NCBI GenBank assembly: GCA_965220955.1
Contig: CBDCRK010000036.1
Span: 304,333-368,332, forward strand
DNA length: 64,000 nt
From: CBDCRK01 sp965220955
Lineage (GTDB): Bacteria > Desulfobacterota > Binatia > Bin18 > CBDCRK01
Reading direction: 5' to 3'
The notes beneath the pieces were generated by a model. That model saw only the letters and a list, made by a program, of their open reading frames with translations, was not told where the DNA came from and made no database searches. Numbering within the stretch: the stretch's first letter is position 1; each line of letters starts with the position of its first letter. Of this stretch, positions 33,542 to 42,470 are shown piece after piece. Made by a program: the position numbers and the translations under genes.

Positions 33542-35809
33542 TCACATCATGCTGTACGGGTCTACATCGACAATCACCCGGATCCCTTGAGCTTTGGCGC
33601 GGACAAGGATCATCTCTTTTCCTTTTCTCACTAGAGCATGTAGAGTATGGCTCTGCCTACCCTTGAGGAGGAGGTGCCAGCGGTAGCGACCTTTTAACCG
33701 CTCAATGGGAGCAGGCGCCGGACCGAGAAGCACAGGTGCCTCTTTTTGTTCCTGGCATAGGGAGTGAAGCGCCTGCGCAAGGTGTTCAGCTAGAGATTTG
33801 ACTCTGCCTTGATCAAGCCCTTCTAAGCGAATGTTGATCATGCGGACAAACGGAGGATAAGAAAGGTCCTCACGGTAGCGTAGCTCCTTCTCAGCAAAGC
33901 GGGAAAAGTTATGACTCGCCGCCAAGCGCACACTATAGTGCTGAGGACGGTATGTCTGGACAATCACCCGACCGTTCTCGCTACCCCTACCGGTACGGCC
34001 GGCCACTTGGGTAAGAAGCTGAAATGTCCGCTCTGCTGCACGAAAATCCGGCAAGTTCAAAGAGATGTCGGCAAGCAAAACCCCAACTAGAGTTACCCCG
34101 GGGATGTCATGTCCTTTGGTCACCATCTGGGTGCCGACCAGGATATCAATCTCGTTCTTTCTCCAGGCAGAAAGTAAATGTGCAAGTGTCCCTCTTCTGC
34201 TGGTCGTGTCTCGATCGAGCCGTGCAACCCTTGCCCCAGGAACAAGCCCTCTAAGCGCTTGTTCTACTTGTTCGGTGCCCACTCCAAGATTTTCTAACGA
34301 AGCACCACGGCACTGCGGGCAAAGGTCTGGAGCACTTTGGGCAAAACCGCAATAATGGCAGCGCAGAGCCCTACCATGCACATGAAAAGTCAGGGTAACA
34401 CTGCAGTTAGGACACGAAAGAACAAACCCGCAGAGACAACACTGGAGATAGTTAGCATAGCCCCGACGGTTGAGAAAGAGAAGGCTTTGCCCCCTAGTTT
34501 CGAAGTTGCGCTTGAGCGCCTCACCTAGGGAAGCAGAGAAAAATTTCCTTTCTTTGTTTTTTCCTCCTTTTACTTCAGTTCTGAGGTCAATGACCTCAAC
34601 CCCGGGTAGCTGCTTTCCCTCCACCCGCTCAGGTAGTTCCAGAAGGGTGTAGCGCCGATTGCGGCTGTGGAAATAACTTTCCATAGAAGGGGTAGCAGAA
34701 CCAAGAATAACCGGACAGGAAGAAAGCTTGCCTCGCATCACCGCAAGGTCCCGAGCATTATATCGTACTCCTTCCTCTTGTTTATAAGCAGGATCATGCT
34801 CTTCATCAACAACAATCAGGCCAAGCGAGGGAAAGGGGGCAAAGATAGCAGAACGGGCACCTATAACTACCCGGGTCTCTCTCCTCACAATTCGCCACCA
34901 CGCCCCCCACCGCTCCGTGCCTACCAGGCCACTGTGCAAAACGGCCACCTGCGCCCCAAACCGTGCGCGCACTTGCTCAACAAGTTGGTGGGTCAGAGCA
35001 ATCTCAGGAACAAGGATAAGAACCTCCTTCCCCTTTTTGACAGCCGCCTCAGCCGCCTGCAGATAGACCTCGGTTTTACCGCTTCCTGTGACTCCGTGAA
35101 GGAGAAAAGTAGTAAAAGAGGATTTCATCAAGGAGGACAAAATCTGTGCGAGAACACTCTCCTGGGCCTGGGAGAGCTTATACCGTTCTGGCTCCTCGCT
35201 TACGGCAGGGCTGGCTGCAGCGTCTCGCAGGGATCTTGCACGGTAGCCGGGCAGGCGCTCCTGGACCGTGATGAGCCCTCTTTCCTCAAGTCTACCCAGT
35301 ATTTCGCTAAGATGGAGAGAAGGAAACTGCCGGCGTAGAGCCTTTGTTGTTATCCGCTTTTTGGGGATAAGAAAAGTGAGAACCTCTTGTTCAGCCTTGC
35401 TTAGGTTTTCTTCCTTAATTTCTTCACGTTTAAGCTTTACTACCCGCTCGCTCTCTACCCTGAGTCCTCCCGGCAAAATTGTGGCCAGCATCTCGCTTGG
35501 AGAAGCAACATAATAGGTCGCAGCCCATTGCCAAAGACGGATAAGATCAGGAAGAAAAATGGGCTTTTCATCCAGCACATCAAGGATATCCTTAACCTCT
35601 TCACGTTCGCTTTCCTGGCACAGTTCAATAACAATTCCCGTTATTTTTCGCGATCCTATAGGCACAAGAACACGCATCCCAGAAACAAGATGTCCCTGCC
35701 AGTTAGCTGGGATCTGGTAGGTAAGAAAGCCCTGCAACCCAGCTGGAACTGTAATCGCTACCCGAGCAAAGGAAAGAGAGCGAATTTTTTTCTCTTCAAT
35801 ATTTGACAA
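33542..35809 (-). CDS. priA: Primosomal protein N' (replication restart helicase)
   Basis: 755 aa, normal length. Walker A GVTGSGKTEVYLQA, DEEH box (VVDEEHDPAYKQEEG), helicase motif III (VILGSATPSMES), zinc-binding cysteines (CCLCGFVLSCPNCSVTL and HYCGFAQSAPDLCPQC), and motif V/VI (GTQMVTKGHDIPGVTLVG, TQVAGRTGRG). It reloads the replisome at stalled forks. First gene of the priA-def-fmt-rsmB set. Confidence 0.95.
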   Translation of the reverse strand: MSNIEEKKIRSLSFARVAITVPAGLQGFLTYQIPANWQGHLVSGMRVLVPIGSRKITGIVIELCQESEREEVKDILDVLDEKPIFLPDLIRLWQWAATYYVASPSEMLATILPGGLRVESERVVKLKREEIKEENLSKAEQEVLTFLIPKKRITTKALRRQFPSLHLSEILGRLEERGLITVQERLPGYRARSLRDAAASPAVSEEPERYKLSQAQESVLAQILSSLMKSSFTTFLLHGVTGSGKTEVYLQAAEAAVKKGKEVLILVPEIALTHQLVEQVRARFGAQVAVLHSGLVGTERWGAWWRIVRRETRVVIGARSAIFAPFPSLGLIVVDEEHDPAYKQEEGVRYNARDLAVMRGKLSSCPVILGSATPSMESYFHSRNRRYTLLELPERVEGKQLPGVEVIDLRTEVKGGKNKERKFFSASLGEALKRNFETRGQSLLFLNRRGYANYLQCCLCGFVLSCPNCSVTLTFHVHGRALRCHYCGFAQSAPDLCPQCRGASLENLGVGTEQVEQALRGLVPGARVARLDRDTTSRRGTLAHLLSAWRKNEIDILVGTQMVTKGHDIPGVTLVGVLLADISLNLPDFRAAERTFQLLTQVAGRTGRGSENGRVIVQTYRPQHYSVRLAASHNFSRFAEKELRYREDLSYPPFVRMINIRLEGLDQGRVKSLAEHLAQALHSLCQEQKEAPVLLGPAPAPIERLKGRYRWHLLLKGRQSHTLHALVRKGKEMILVRAKAQGIRVIVDVDPYSMM

Positions 35810-35831
35810 ATTACTTTCTCTATTGCATACT
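35803..35831 (+). promoter_or_regulatory. Strong sigma-70 promoter for the pil-aro operon
   Basis: TTGACA (35803-35808), 17-base spacer, CATACT (35826-35831). It lies over the divergent priA start and points to pilM at 35907. Confidence 0.6.
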
Positions 35832-35906
35832 AAGTACCTGAAAAACAGCTAATTATGATAGTTTACTTATAAGTGCATTGTTTTCTGATACCTCGCTTTT
35901 ATTATT

Positions 35907-37031
35907 ATGGCTGTGGCAACGTTTTTGCAGTCAGGCATGGGTTTTCTTAAGCGTCTCTCGATGCCCCTTTCCGAGCTCTCTCCATTCCATAGAGAAAAGA
36001 ATTACCTCAGCCTCGACATTGGCTCAAGCTCGGTCAAAATGCTTGAGGTACGCGGTGGTGACAGCGGATTACACGTTGTGAACGCGGCGGTATCCCCGCT
36101 TCCACCAACGGCCGTACAGAGCAACATGATACAAGACCAGCAAGACGTAGCCGAAGCTATTCGCCTGCTCATTGAGAGCAATGGGATAAGAACCAAAGAG
36201 GTAATCACCGCGGTTCCTGGCCCAGCAGTTATTATCAAACAAGCCACCTTTCCTGCTCAGCCGCCCGAGGAGCTTGATGAAACAGTAATCCTTGAAGCGG
36301 GCAATTTTATTCCCGAAAGCCTTGAGAACGTGAACCTCGACTATCAGATCATTGGTGAAGATCCTGAGGAAGGACAAGTAGAGGTGCTGCTTGTGGCTAT
36401 ACGTACGGACATCATCAACAGCTATATTGCCGCAATCACCGAGGCCGGGCTTAGGCCAATAGTGGTGGATGTGGATTATTTCGCTCTGGAGAACATGTTC
36501 GAGATTAATTATGCTCCCCAGCCAGAGGAGGTCAATGCGCTTATTAACTTGGGAGCACGCTATTCGACAATTAATATCCTTAAGGGAGGGCGGTCGGTGT
36601 TTAACGGTGACGTTCCTGTCGGCGGCCGGCAAATCACTGAGGCACTTATGCAGCAACTTGGGCTCACCTATGAGGAGGCCGAGGAGGCCAAGATCACCGG
36701 TACGGCGGCCGAGCATGCACAGGAGGAAATAGAGGCCTCTCTCACCTTGGCCGTGGACCCTCTTCTTGACGAGGTCCAGCGGGCGCTCAGCTTCTTCTGG
36801 ACTGGAGCGGCTGAGGAGCCAATCCACAATATTTACCTAAGTGGCGGAAGCGCCCAGCTCTCCGGGCTGGCGGCAATGATGAGCGAGCGACTTCAGGCAC
36901 CGTTGGAACTGACCGATCCTTTTCGTCAGGTTATAATCGGACGCCAGGCAGATGAGGATTTTTTACAACAAATCGCTTCCTCCCTAGCGGTAAGTGTAGG
37001 ACTGGCCACAAGGAGGCCAGGGGACAAATGA
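35907..37031 (+). CDS. pilM: Type IV pilus assembly protein PilM
   Basis: 374 aa, cytoplasmic actin-like ATPase that binds the tail of PilN. SLDIGSSSVKMLEVRGG (phosphate 1 loop), the middle ALINLGARYSTINILKGGRS, and IYLSGGSAQLSGLAAMM (adenosine-binding) are present. First gene of the pilMNOPQ set; stop and next start overlap (ATGA). Confidence 0.92.
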   Translation: MAVATFLQSGMGFLKRLSMPLSELSPFHREKNYLSLDIGSSSVKMLEVRGGDSGLHVVNAAVSPLPPTAVQSNMIQDQQDVAEAIRLLIESNGIRTKEVITAVPGPAVIIKQATFPAQPPEELDETVILEAGNFIPESLENVNLDYQIIGEDPEEGQVEVLLVAIRTDIINSYIAAITEAGLRPIVVDVDYFALENMFEINYAPQPEEVNALINLGARYSTINILKGGRSVFNGDVPVGGRQITEALMQQLGLTYEEAEEAKITGTAAEHAQEEIEASLTLAVDPLLDEVQRALSFFWTGAAEEPIHNIYLSGGSAQLSGLAAMMSERLQAPLELTDPFRQVIIGRQADEDFLQQIASSLAVSVGLATRRPGDK

Positions 37032-37600
37032 TCCACATTAACCTTCTGCCAGTACGAGAGCAGGAAAGAGTCATCGCCCGGCGTCAAGAGACTACTCTTG
37101 CCACTCTCTTTCTGGTCCTAATCCTTGCAGTTATCGCCTTTTTTCACCTGCTGCAAGGACGGCACCTGCAGGCAGCAAGTGAGGAACTAGAACGCCTTGA
37201 GGCCAGCGTGCAGCAGTTAAGAACCATCACTAAAGAGGTGAGCCGACTGAGGAAGGACAAAAACGAGCTGGAGGCAAAGCTCAAGACCATTGCTGACCTC
37301 CATCGTAAAAAGATGGGGCCAGTGCATGTCCTGGATAATCTGAGTGCTAGCACACCCGAACAACTCTGGATCACAACCTTTGTGGATGCTAGAGGAGCGG
37401 CTACTCTTAACGGCATGGCGGTAGATAATCAGACGATTGCTTCTTTTATGCGAGCTCTTTCTGGCTCATCCCATTTTAGCAATGTAGACTTGGTGGAGAC
37501 TTCTCGGGTAGAGCAAGGGAAAGGATTACCTGCCCTTGTGAGGTTTGTTGTCAAGGCGCAGCTCACCTACATGGGCCAGCAAGAAATAGAGACAGGATAA
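37028..37600 (+). CDS. pilN: Type IV pilus assembly protein PilN
   Basis: 190 aa. The short cytoplasmic tail INLLPVREQERVIARRQE (the PilM-binding motif) precedes one transmembrane helix (ATLFLVLILAVIAFFHLL), then a periplasmic coiled coil and a ferredoxin-like domain. It bridges PilM and PilO in the alignment complex. Confidence 0.9.
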   Translation: MIHINLLPVREQERVIARRQETTLATLFLVLILAVIAFFHLLQGRHLQAASEELERLEASVQQLRTITKEVSRLRKDKNELEAKLKTIADLHRKKMGPVHVLDNLSASTPEQLWITTFVDARGAATLNGMAVDNQTIASFMRALSGSSHFSNVDLVETSRVEQGKGLPALVRFVVKAQLTYMGQQEIETG

Positions 37601-37609
37601 GGAGGGTCC

Positions 37610-38215
37610 ATGCTTGATCGTCTCTTTGATCTCTCCCGTATGCAGCGCATTCTCTGCTTTGCTGGCTTTCTAGCCGTGTTACTCTTTGCCTATATTTTCC
37701 TCCTCTACTTGCCCCGTTCTCAGCAGCTGACCGAAAAGCGGGAAGCCAAAAACAATATTCTCCTGGAGCAGGACCGGCTTGCTGCTTTAGCTACTAACTT
37801 GGAAAAAGCAAAAGAGACAGTACGTGAGTTAGATATTCGTCTTAAGGAGGCCGCAGCCCAGCTTCCAGACGCAAAAGAGATTCCTGACCTGCTGAGCAGT
37901 GTCTCCTCTCTGGGTCGGGAGTCAGGGCTAGAGGTTCTGTTATTCAGGCTTAAACCGGAAACTTTCCAAGACTTCTATGCTGAGGTGCCTGTGGAGATGG
38001 CTGTCCGCGGAGGGTATCATAGAGTAGCAACATTTTTTGACAAGGTGAGGAAGATAGACCGTATTATCAGTATCACCAACATCACCTTAAAGGATCCTAA
38101 ACTAGCCAATGGCCGGGCGGTCATTGATGCTGCTTTCTCTGCTACTACTTTCCGTTTTCTGAGTGAGGAGGAACGAGTCCGCATTGCTGAGCAAAAAAAG
38201 GCTGCTAAGAAATAG
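37610..38215 (+). CDS. pilO: Type IV pilus assembly protein PilO
   Basis: 201 aa. One transmembrane helix (LCFAGFLAVLLFAYIFLLYL), a coiled coil, then the ferredoxin-like periplasmic domain (LPDAKEIPDLLSSVSSLGRE, VEMAVRGGYHRVATFFDKV). It pairs with PilN. TAAGGAGGGTCC before the ATG. Confidence 0.9.
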   Translation: MLDRLFDLSRMQRILCFAGFLAVLLFAYIFLLYLPRSQQLTEKREAKNNILLEQDRLAALATNLEKAKETVRELDIRLKEAAAQLPDAKEIPDLLSSVSSLGRESGLEVLLFRLKPETFQDFYAEVPVEMAVRGGYHRVATFFDKVRKIDRIISITNITLKDPKLANGRAVIDAAFSATTFRFLSEEERVRIAEQKKAAKK

Positions 38216-38223
38216 TAGGAGAT

Positions 38224-38745
38224 ATGAGCCTCTGGTGCTGTGGTAGAAGGGTAGGTGGGTGGGTTTTTGTTCTATGTGTGCTCCCCTCTCTTTCTCTTCT
38301 TGGCCAAGAAGAGGGGGAAGAGCCTGTCCTGAGCCAAGCCGAAGAGCCTGTCCCGGGCATAGATGGTAGGGATGAAGGAGAGGACCCTTCTTATGTCTAT
38401 GACCCTGCCGACAAGCGTGATCCCTTTCTTCCTACGTTGGGAGCCCCTCCTTCCCCAGAGCAGCGCTGTTGTACCGAAGAACTCCAAACTCCTCTGCAAA
38501 GCTATGAAATGGGACAGCTCAGGCTTGTTGGTATTATCTGGAATCTAGAAAAGCCACGTGCCTTGGTAGAGGATGGTACGGGAACAGGCTACATTGTCAC
38601 CCGTGACACCCCTATTGGCTCGAGCTGCGGTAAGGTAAAGATAATCGAGCCCGGACAGTTAGTCATTGAGGAGTATTACTATGACCTTGATGGTGACTGT
38701 CAGCCACGGGAAGTGATTATAGAGCTAGTGGCTCCGGAAGAATAG
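38224..38745 (+). CDS. pilP: Type IV pilus assembly protein PilP
   Basis: 173 aa. Signal segment (GWVFVLCVLPSLSLLG), a low-complexity acidic region, then YDPADKRDPFLPTLG and the beta-sandwich that binds the secretin (LVGIIWNLEKPRALVEDGTG, then GYIVTRDTPIGSSCGKVKII). The low-complexity region (EEPVLSQAEEPVPG) is encoded by a copy of the interspersed GTCCTGAGC repeat. Confidence 0.85.
   Translation: MSLWCCGRRVGGWVFVLCVLPSLSLLGQEEGEEPVLSQAEEPVPGIDGRDEGEDPSYVYDPADKRDPFLPTLGAPPSPEQRCCTEELQTPLQSYEMGQLRLVGIIWNLEKPRALVEDGTGTGYIVTRDTPIGSSCGKVKIIEPGQLVIEEYYYDLDGDCQPREVIIELVAPEE
38320..38353. repeat. Interspersed GTCCTGAGC-type repeat inside pilP
   Basis: Two GAGCCTGTCC units flank a GAGCCAAGCCGAA core. 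Related to the repeat in rsmB. Confidence 0.5.
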
Positions 38746-38761
38746 GAGGGGGGAGGAATAG

Positions 38762-40615
38762 ATGAGGCAGGGAAGGCGAAGACACAAGGGAGTTTTTTTC
38801 GCCCTTTTATCCTTCTGGTGGATAGGGATTTTCCCTTTTCCCAGAGCTGCGGCTCTAGAGATGCCTTTTTTCTCAGTGGACGGTACTGGAGACCTGATCA
38901 AGGCGCTTGTTAGTAAGAAGAAAGACGCGAAAGGGGAGGTGAGTAGTCAGGTCCTTTTCTCGGCAGAGGAAGAAAAGAGAGCATCCATACATTCTACTCG
39001 ATCACAAGCATCCCCTGTATCTCCGACCCCTATAGAGACGACAAAGCCCGTCCTGAGCTCAGCCCGTCCTGAGCTTAGTCCCAGGGTCCAAGAGGTGGAC
39101 GCCCCTGAGGAGACACCAGCCCCTGTCCCCAGTCGAGCTGAAGGGCCTGAAATCAGGACCGTCGAAGAAGAATTCCAGCCGCCAGCGGAGGCTGCTCGCT
39201 ATATAGGGCAGCCTATTTCTCTGGACTTTAGAGACACAGACATCCGCGATATCTTACGAGTACTGGCTGACATAAGCGGAATGAACATCATTGCCACGGA
39301 CGATGTCAGCGGCCGAATCACCCTAAGGCTTATTAACATTCCCTGGGACCAGGCTCTTGATGTGGTTCTCCAGGCAAACGGCTTGGAGAGGGTGCAGATG
39401 GAGAGCGTTGTGCAGGTGTCCACCGCTGAGAGACTAAGCAGAGAGCGTACTGCCCGCCTTCAGGCTCAGCAGGCAGAGGAAAATTTGGAACCTATCGAAA
39501 CAGAGTACATGCGGATTAACTATGCTAACGCAGAGAACCTAACCACTCTCATCCAGGGAACAGAGGGAGAAGGAACAGGCATTCTCACGAATCGTGGGAG
39601 CATTTTTGCCGATGCAGGGACAAACACCCTTATTGTCCGAGACACCCAGGTCGGCATTGATACGGTGCGCGAGTTTGTGCAGCAGCTTGATATCCAGACC
39701 CCGCAGGTCCTCATTGAGGCATATCTGGTAGAAGCTTCGGAGGACATTGGCCGGGACCTTGGCATTCAGTGGGGTTACCAGCATATCGCCAGCCCGGAGA
39801 CGGGCAATCCTACAGGAAAGGATTTTCCCGGGAGGATTGGATTTGGGGGAGGCCTCGAGTCAGGAGGCGTGGTTCCTGAAGGACCACCTGGAAGCGGTGG
39901 GATCACGGCTATTCCCTTTATTGCGGATTTTCCTGCCACCGTTGCACCTGGCGCTGGATCTGCCCTTAACCTTGCCCTGGGCTCCCTGAGCGGCCAAGAT
40001 GCCCTCAGCCTGCGTCTTACCGCCCTGGAGGCGCAAGGTAGAGTACGGATTACTTCTCATCCTCGGGTAATGACCCTGAACAACAGGGAGGCAAGAATAG
40101 AGAGTGTACGCATTGTGCGGGTTCCAACGCCTTCCACCACCTCAATTGTGGCTGCTCCTGGTGCAATAGGCGCCGCAGAAGCAGCGTTCCAGGAGTTTAG
40201 CACTGGAATCATTCTCTCTGTCACGCCCCAGGTTTCGGCTGATGGGTTCGTTTTTCTTGCCATTGAGACCGAATCGAGCCAGCTTGCAGTTTCTAGTATT
40301 GATTCATCAATCACCAACATCCCTGACGAACTAAGCCGCACCGCCAACTCCAGTGTACTGATTAAGAGTGGTGAGACGTTTGTTCTAGGTGGGATTGTCC
40401 GTGACGAGTTTAGTACCCTTGAAACAGGCGTTCCCTATCTGAGAGATGTGCCTGTCTTGGGATGGTTGTTTAAGGGGCGCTCTGTTGATGAGGGAAAGGA
40501 AGAGCTCCTGGTCTTTATCACCCCCACAATTGCAGCCAGTCCCCAGCTTGCTGGCTTACCTACCGCCCAGCAGCTCTGGGAAAATCGGCCCAGGACGATG
40601 AGCGAGCAACCCTAA
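38762..40615 (+). CDS. pilQ: Type IV pilus secretin PilQ
   Basis: 617 aa, outer-membrane secretin. Signal segment at the start, a variable linker, STN/AMIN-type domain (ISLDFRDTDIRDILRVLADI), N1 domain (INYANAENLTTLIQGTEGEG) and the secretin core (VLIEAYLVEASEDIGRDLGI, GRVRITSHPRVMTLNNREAR, FVLGGIVRDEFSTLETGVPY, LRDVPVLGWLFKGR). It forms the pore for pilus exit. TAGGAGGGGGGAGG precedes the ATG. Confidence 0.93.
   Translation: MRQGRRRHKGVFFALLSFWWIGIFPFPRAAALEMPFFSVDGTGDLIKALVSKKKDAKGEVSSQVLFSAEEEKRASIHSTRSQASPVSPTPIETTKPVLSSARPELSPRVQEVDAPEETPAPVPSRAEGPEIRTVEEEFQPPAEAARYIGQPISLDFRDTDIRDILRVLADISGMNIIATDDVSGRITLRLINIPWDQALDVVLQANGLERVQMESVVQVSTAERLSRERTARLQAQQAEENLEPIETEYMRINYANAENLTTLIQGTEGEGTGILTNRGSIFADAGTNTLIVRDTQVGIDTVREFVQQLDIQTPQVLIEAYLVEASEDIGRDLGIQWGYQHIASPETGNPTGKDFPGRIGFGGGLESGGVVPEGPPGSGGITAIPFIADFPATVAPGAGSALNLALGSLSGQDALSLRLTALEAQGRVRITSHPRVMTLNNREARIESVRIVRVPTPSTTSIVAAPGAIGAAEAAFQEFSTGIILSVTPQVSADGFVFLAIETESSQLAVSSIDSSITNIPDELSRTANSSVLIKSGETFVLGGIVRDEFSTLETGVPYLRDVPVLGWLFKGRSVDEGKEELLVFITPTIAASPQLAGLPTAQQLWENRPRTMSEQP
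39045..39168. repeat. Interspersed repeat units inside the pilQ linker
   Basis: AGCCCGTCCTGAGCT occurs twice in tandem (39045-39076), and a GTCGAGCTGAAGG/GACCGTCGAAG pair follows at about 39130-39168. They encode part of the variable linker between the signal and the STN domain. Confidence 0.5.
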
Positions 40616-40633
40616 GAAAAGAGAGATTACAAT

Positions 40634-41794
40634 ATGCTCCGTTATTTCACCGCCGGGGAATCACATGGACCACGTCTTACCGCTATTGTGGAAGGTTTTC
40701 CGGCAGGATTTGCCATTGACATTGCCCAGATCAACCAGGACCTCTTCCGCCGCCAGCAGGGCTATGGCCGGGGCGGAAGAATGAAGATTGAGAAGGACGA
40801 GGTGCAGATTCACTCTGGGGTACGCTGGGGGGAGAGCCTAGGCTCTCCCATCACGCTGGTCATTGAAAACAAGGACTGGCGCAACTGGGAAAAGCGTATG
40901 TCTCCGTTTGCCGAGGATAGGAATGAAAAAATCGCTGTGACCCGTCCGCGGCCGGGACACGCGGACCTTGTCGGTGCGCTTAAGTACAATCACCAAGACG
41001 TGCGTAATGTTCTTGAGCGGGCAAGCGCCAGGGAGACTACGGCCCGGGTGGCGGTGGGGTCGCTGACCAAAAGCTTACTTGTCCCGTTCGGTATCCGAGT
41101 GATGGGGTATGTGGCAGAGATTGGTGGTGTTGTTGCCAACCACTCGGAGATGTCGGTAGAGGAAGTATGCGCTAAGGCTGAGGCGTCGGCTGTGCGTATG
41201 GCCGACCCACAGGCTGAGGAGAGGATCATTGCCTGCATTGATGAGTGTCAAAAGCGTGGAGATACCTTGGGTGGAGTGGTGGAGGTAGTGGTGAAGGGTC
41301 TCCCGCCCGGGTTGGGAAGCTACGTGCAATGGGATTGCAAGTTAGACGGCCGCCTCGGACACGCGCTCCTAAGCCTACAGGCGACTAAGGGGGTGGAGGT
41401 GGGGTTGGGATTTGCTACAGCACGGCTTCCCGGTTCCCGGGTGCACGATGAGATCTATTTTGAGGATGAGAGGCGTTTTGTACGAAAGACTAACAACTCC
41501 GGCGGCACAGAGGGAGGAATGAGCACCGGGGAGCCCCTAGTAGTCAAAGTGGCTTTCAAGCCTCTGTCTACGCTTATGAGGCCGCTTCACTCGGTGGACC
41601 TGCGGACCAAAGAGGAAGTAGAGGCAACCATCGAGAGATCGGACGTATGCGCAATTCCCGCAGCCGCAGTGATTGCTGAGAATGTGGTTGCCCTTGTGAT
41701 TAGCCAGGCATTTTTGGAGAAGTTCGGTGGGGATTCGTTTGTGGAGATCAAGCGTAATTATCAAGGTTATATGGAACAGGTAAGGAATTTTTAG
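40634..41794 (+). CDS. aroC: Chorismate synthase
   Basis: 386 aa. It makes chorismate from EPSP using reduced FMN. LRYFTAGESHGPRLTAIVEG, the RQQGYGRGGRMKIEKD segment, RPRPGHADLVGALKYN with RNVLERASARETTARVAVG, and the GGTEGGMSTGEP motif are all present. Slightly longer insert than E. coli AroC, as in many bacteria. It follows pilQ by 18 bases. Confidence 0.95.
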   Translation: MLRYFTAGESHGPRLTAIVEGFPAGFAIDIAQINQDLFRRQQGYGRGGRMKIEKDEVQIHSGVRWGESLGSPITLVIENKDWRNWEKRMSPFAEDRNEKIAVTRPRPGHADLVGALKYNHQDVRNVLERASARETTARVAVGSLTKSLLVPFGIRVMGYVAEIGGVVANHSEMSVEEVCAKAEASAVRMADPQAEERIIACIDECQKRGDTLGGVVEVVVKGLPPGLGSYVQWDCKLDGRLGHALLSLQATKGVEVGLGFATARLPGSRVHDEIYFEDERRFVRKTNNSGGTEGGMSTGEPLVVKVAFKPLSTLMRPLHSVDLRTKEEVEATIERSDVCAIPAAAVIAENVVALVISQAFLEKFGGDSFVEIKRNYQGYMEQVRNF

Positions 41795-41802
41795 GCCTAG
41801 AT

Positions 41803-41818
41803 CTGTCCTGAGCCTAAG
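41803..41818. repeat. Short GTCCTGAGC-type repeat after aroC
   Basis: CTGTCCTGAGCCTAAG, one more degenerate copy of the interspersed motif, in the gap before aroK. Confidence 0.35.
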
Positions 41819-41921
41819 AAGATCCAAGAGGAATAAAAGCCTCATTTACGTCGACTTTTACATAGACGCGAACGGAAAAGCAAAAATAAACCCAACAAAT
41901 CCAGTAAATTTATCGAAAAGA

Positions 41922-42461
41922 TTGAAACGTATCTTCCTAACCGGCTTTATGGGCACGGGCAAGAGTGAGGTCGGTAGGCGCCTGGCCGAGCGGCTGGGTT
42001 GGCGGTTTGTTGATACGGATGCCCTCATTGAGCGAGAAGAGGGGCGCACCATTTCTGAGATTTTTGCCCAGAAGGGTGAGCCGTATTTTCGCATGGCAGA
42101 GGGGCAAATAGTGGAGAAGGTATGTGGTGAGGAGGAGGTGGTGGTCGCCACTGGAGGGGGGGTCATTGTTGATGAGGGGAACCGGAAACGGATGCAGAAG
42201 AGCGGGGTGGTGGTCTGTCTTACCGCTTCTCCTGAAATCATCCTGGCCCGGGTGGGAAGAGGTGGAAACCGGCCCCTCCTTCAGGGTGGTGAGTCGTTAG
42301 AGCGTATCCGTTTCCTACTTTCTCAAAGAGCCGCGGTTTATGCAAGAGCCGATATAACAGTCGAGACCTCAACACTTGGCGTAGACGAGGTAGTGGAGGA
42401 AGTCTTGCAGAACCTAAGAACTAAGGGTTTTAGGGCTTATAAGGCTGACTCAAAAGACTAG
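41922..42461 (+). CDS. aroK: Shikimate kinase
   Basis: 179 aa from a TTG start. P-loop GFMGTGKSEVGRRLA, the shikimate-binding FVDTDALIE, VVATGGGVIVDEGNR and the GGNRPLL lid Arg are present. It has no clear ribosome site, so the TTG is chosen because the family starts right at KRIFLTGFMG. Confidence 0.92.
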   Translation: MKRIFLTGFMGTGKSEVGRRLAERLGWRFVDTDALIEREEGRTISEIFAQKGEPYFRMAEGQIVEKVCGEEEVVVATGGGVIVDEGNRKRMQKSGVVVCLTASPEIILARVGRGGNRPLLQGGESLERIRFLLSQRAAVYARADITVETSTLGVDEVVEEVLQNLRTKGFRAYKADSKD

Positions 42462-42470
42462 TTAGACATT

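Noticed and set aside
34667..35338. 223-codon plus-strand frame inside priA
   Set aside because: Shadow of priA; the peptide is low-complexity and unlike a protein.
36069..36827. 252-codon minus-strand frame inside pilM
   Set aside because: Shadow of pilM, which carries all expected motifs.
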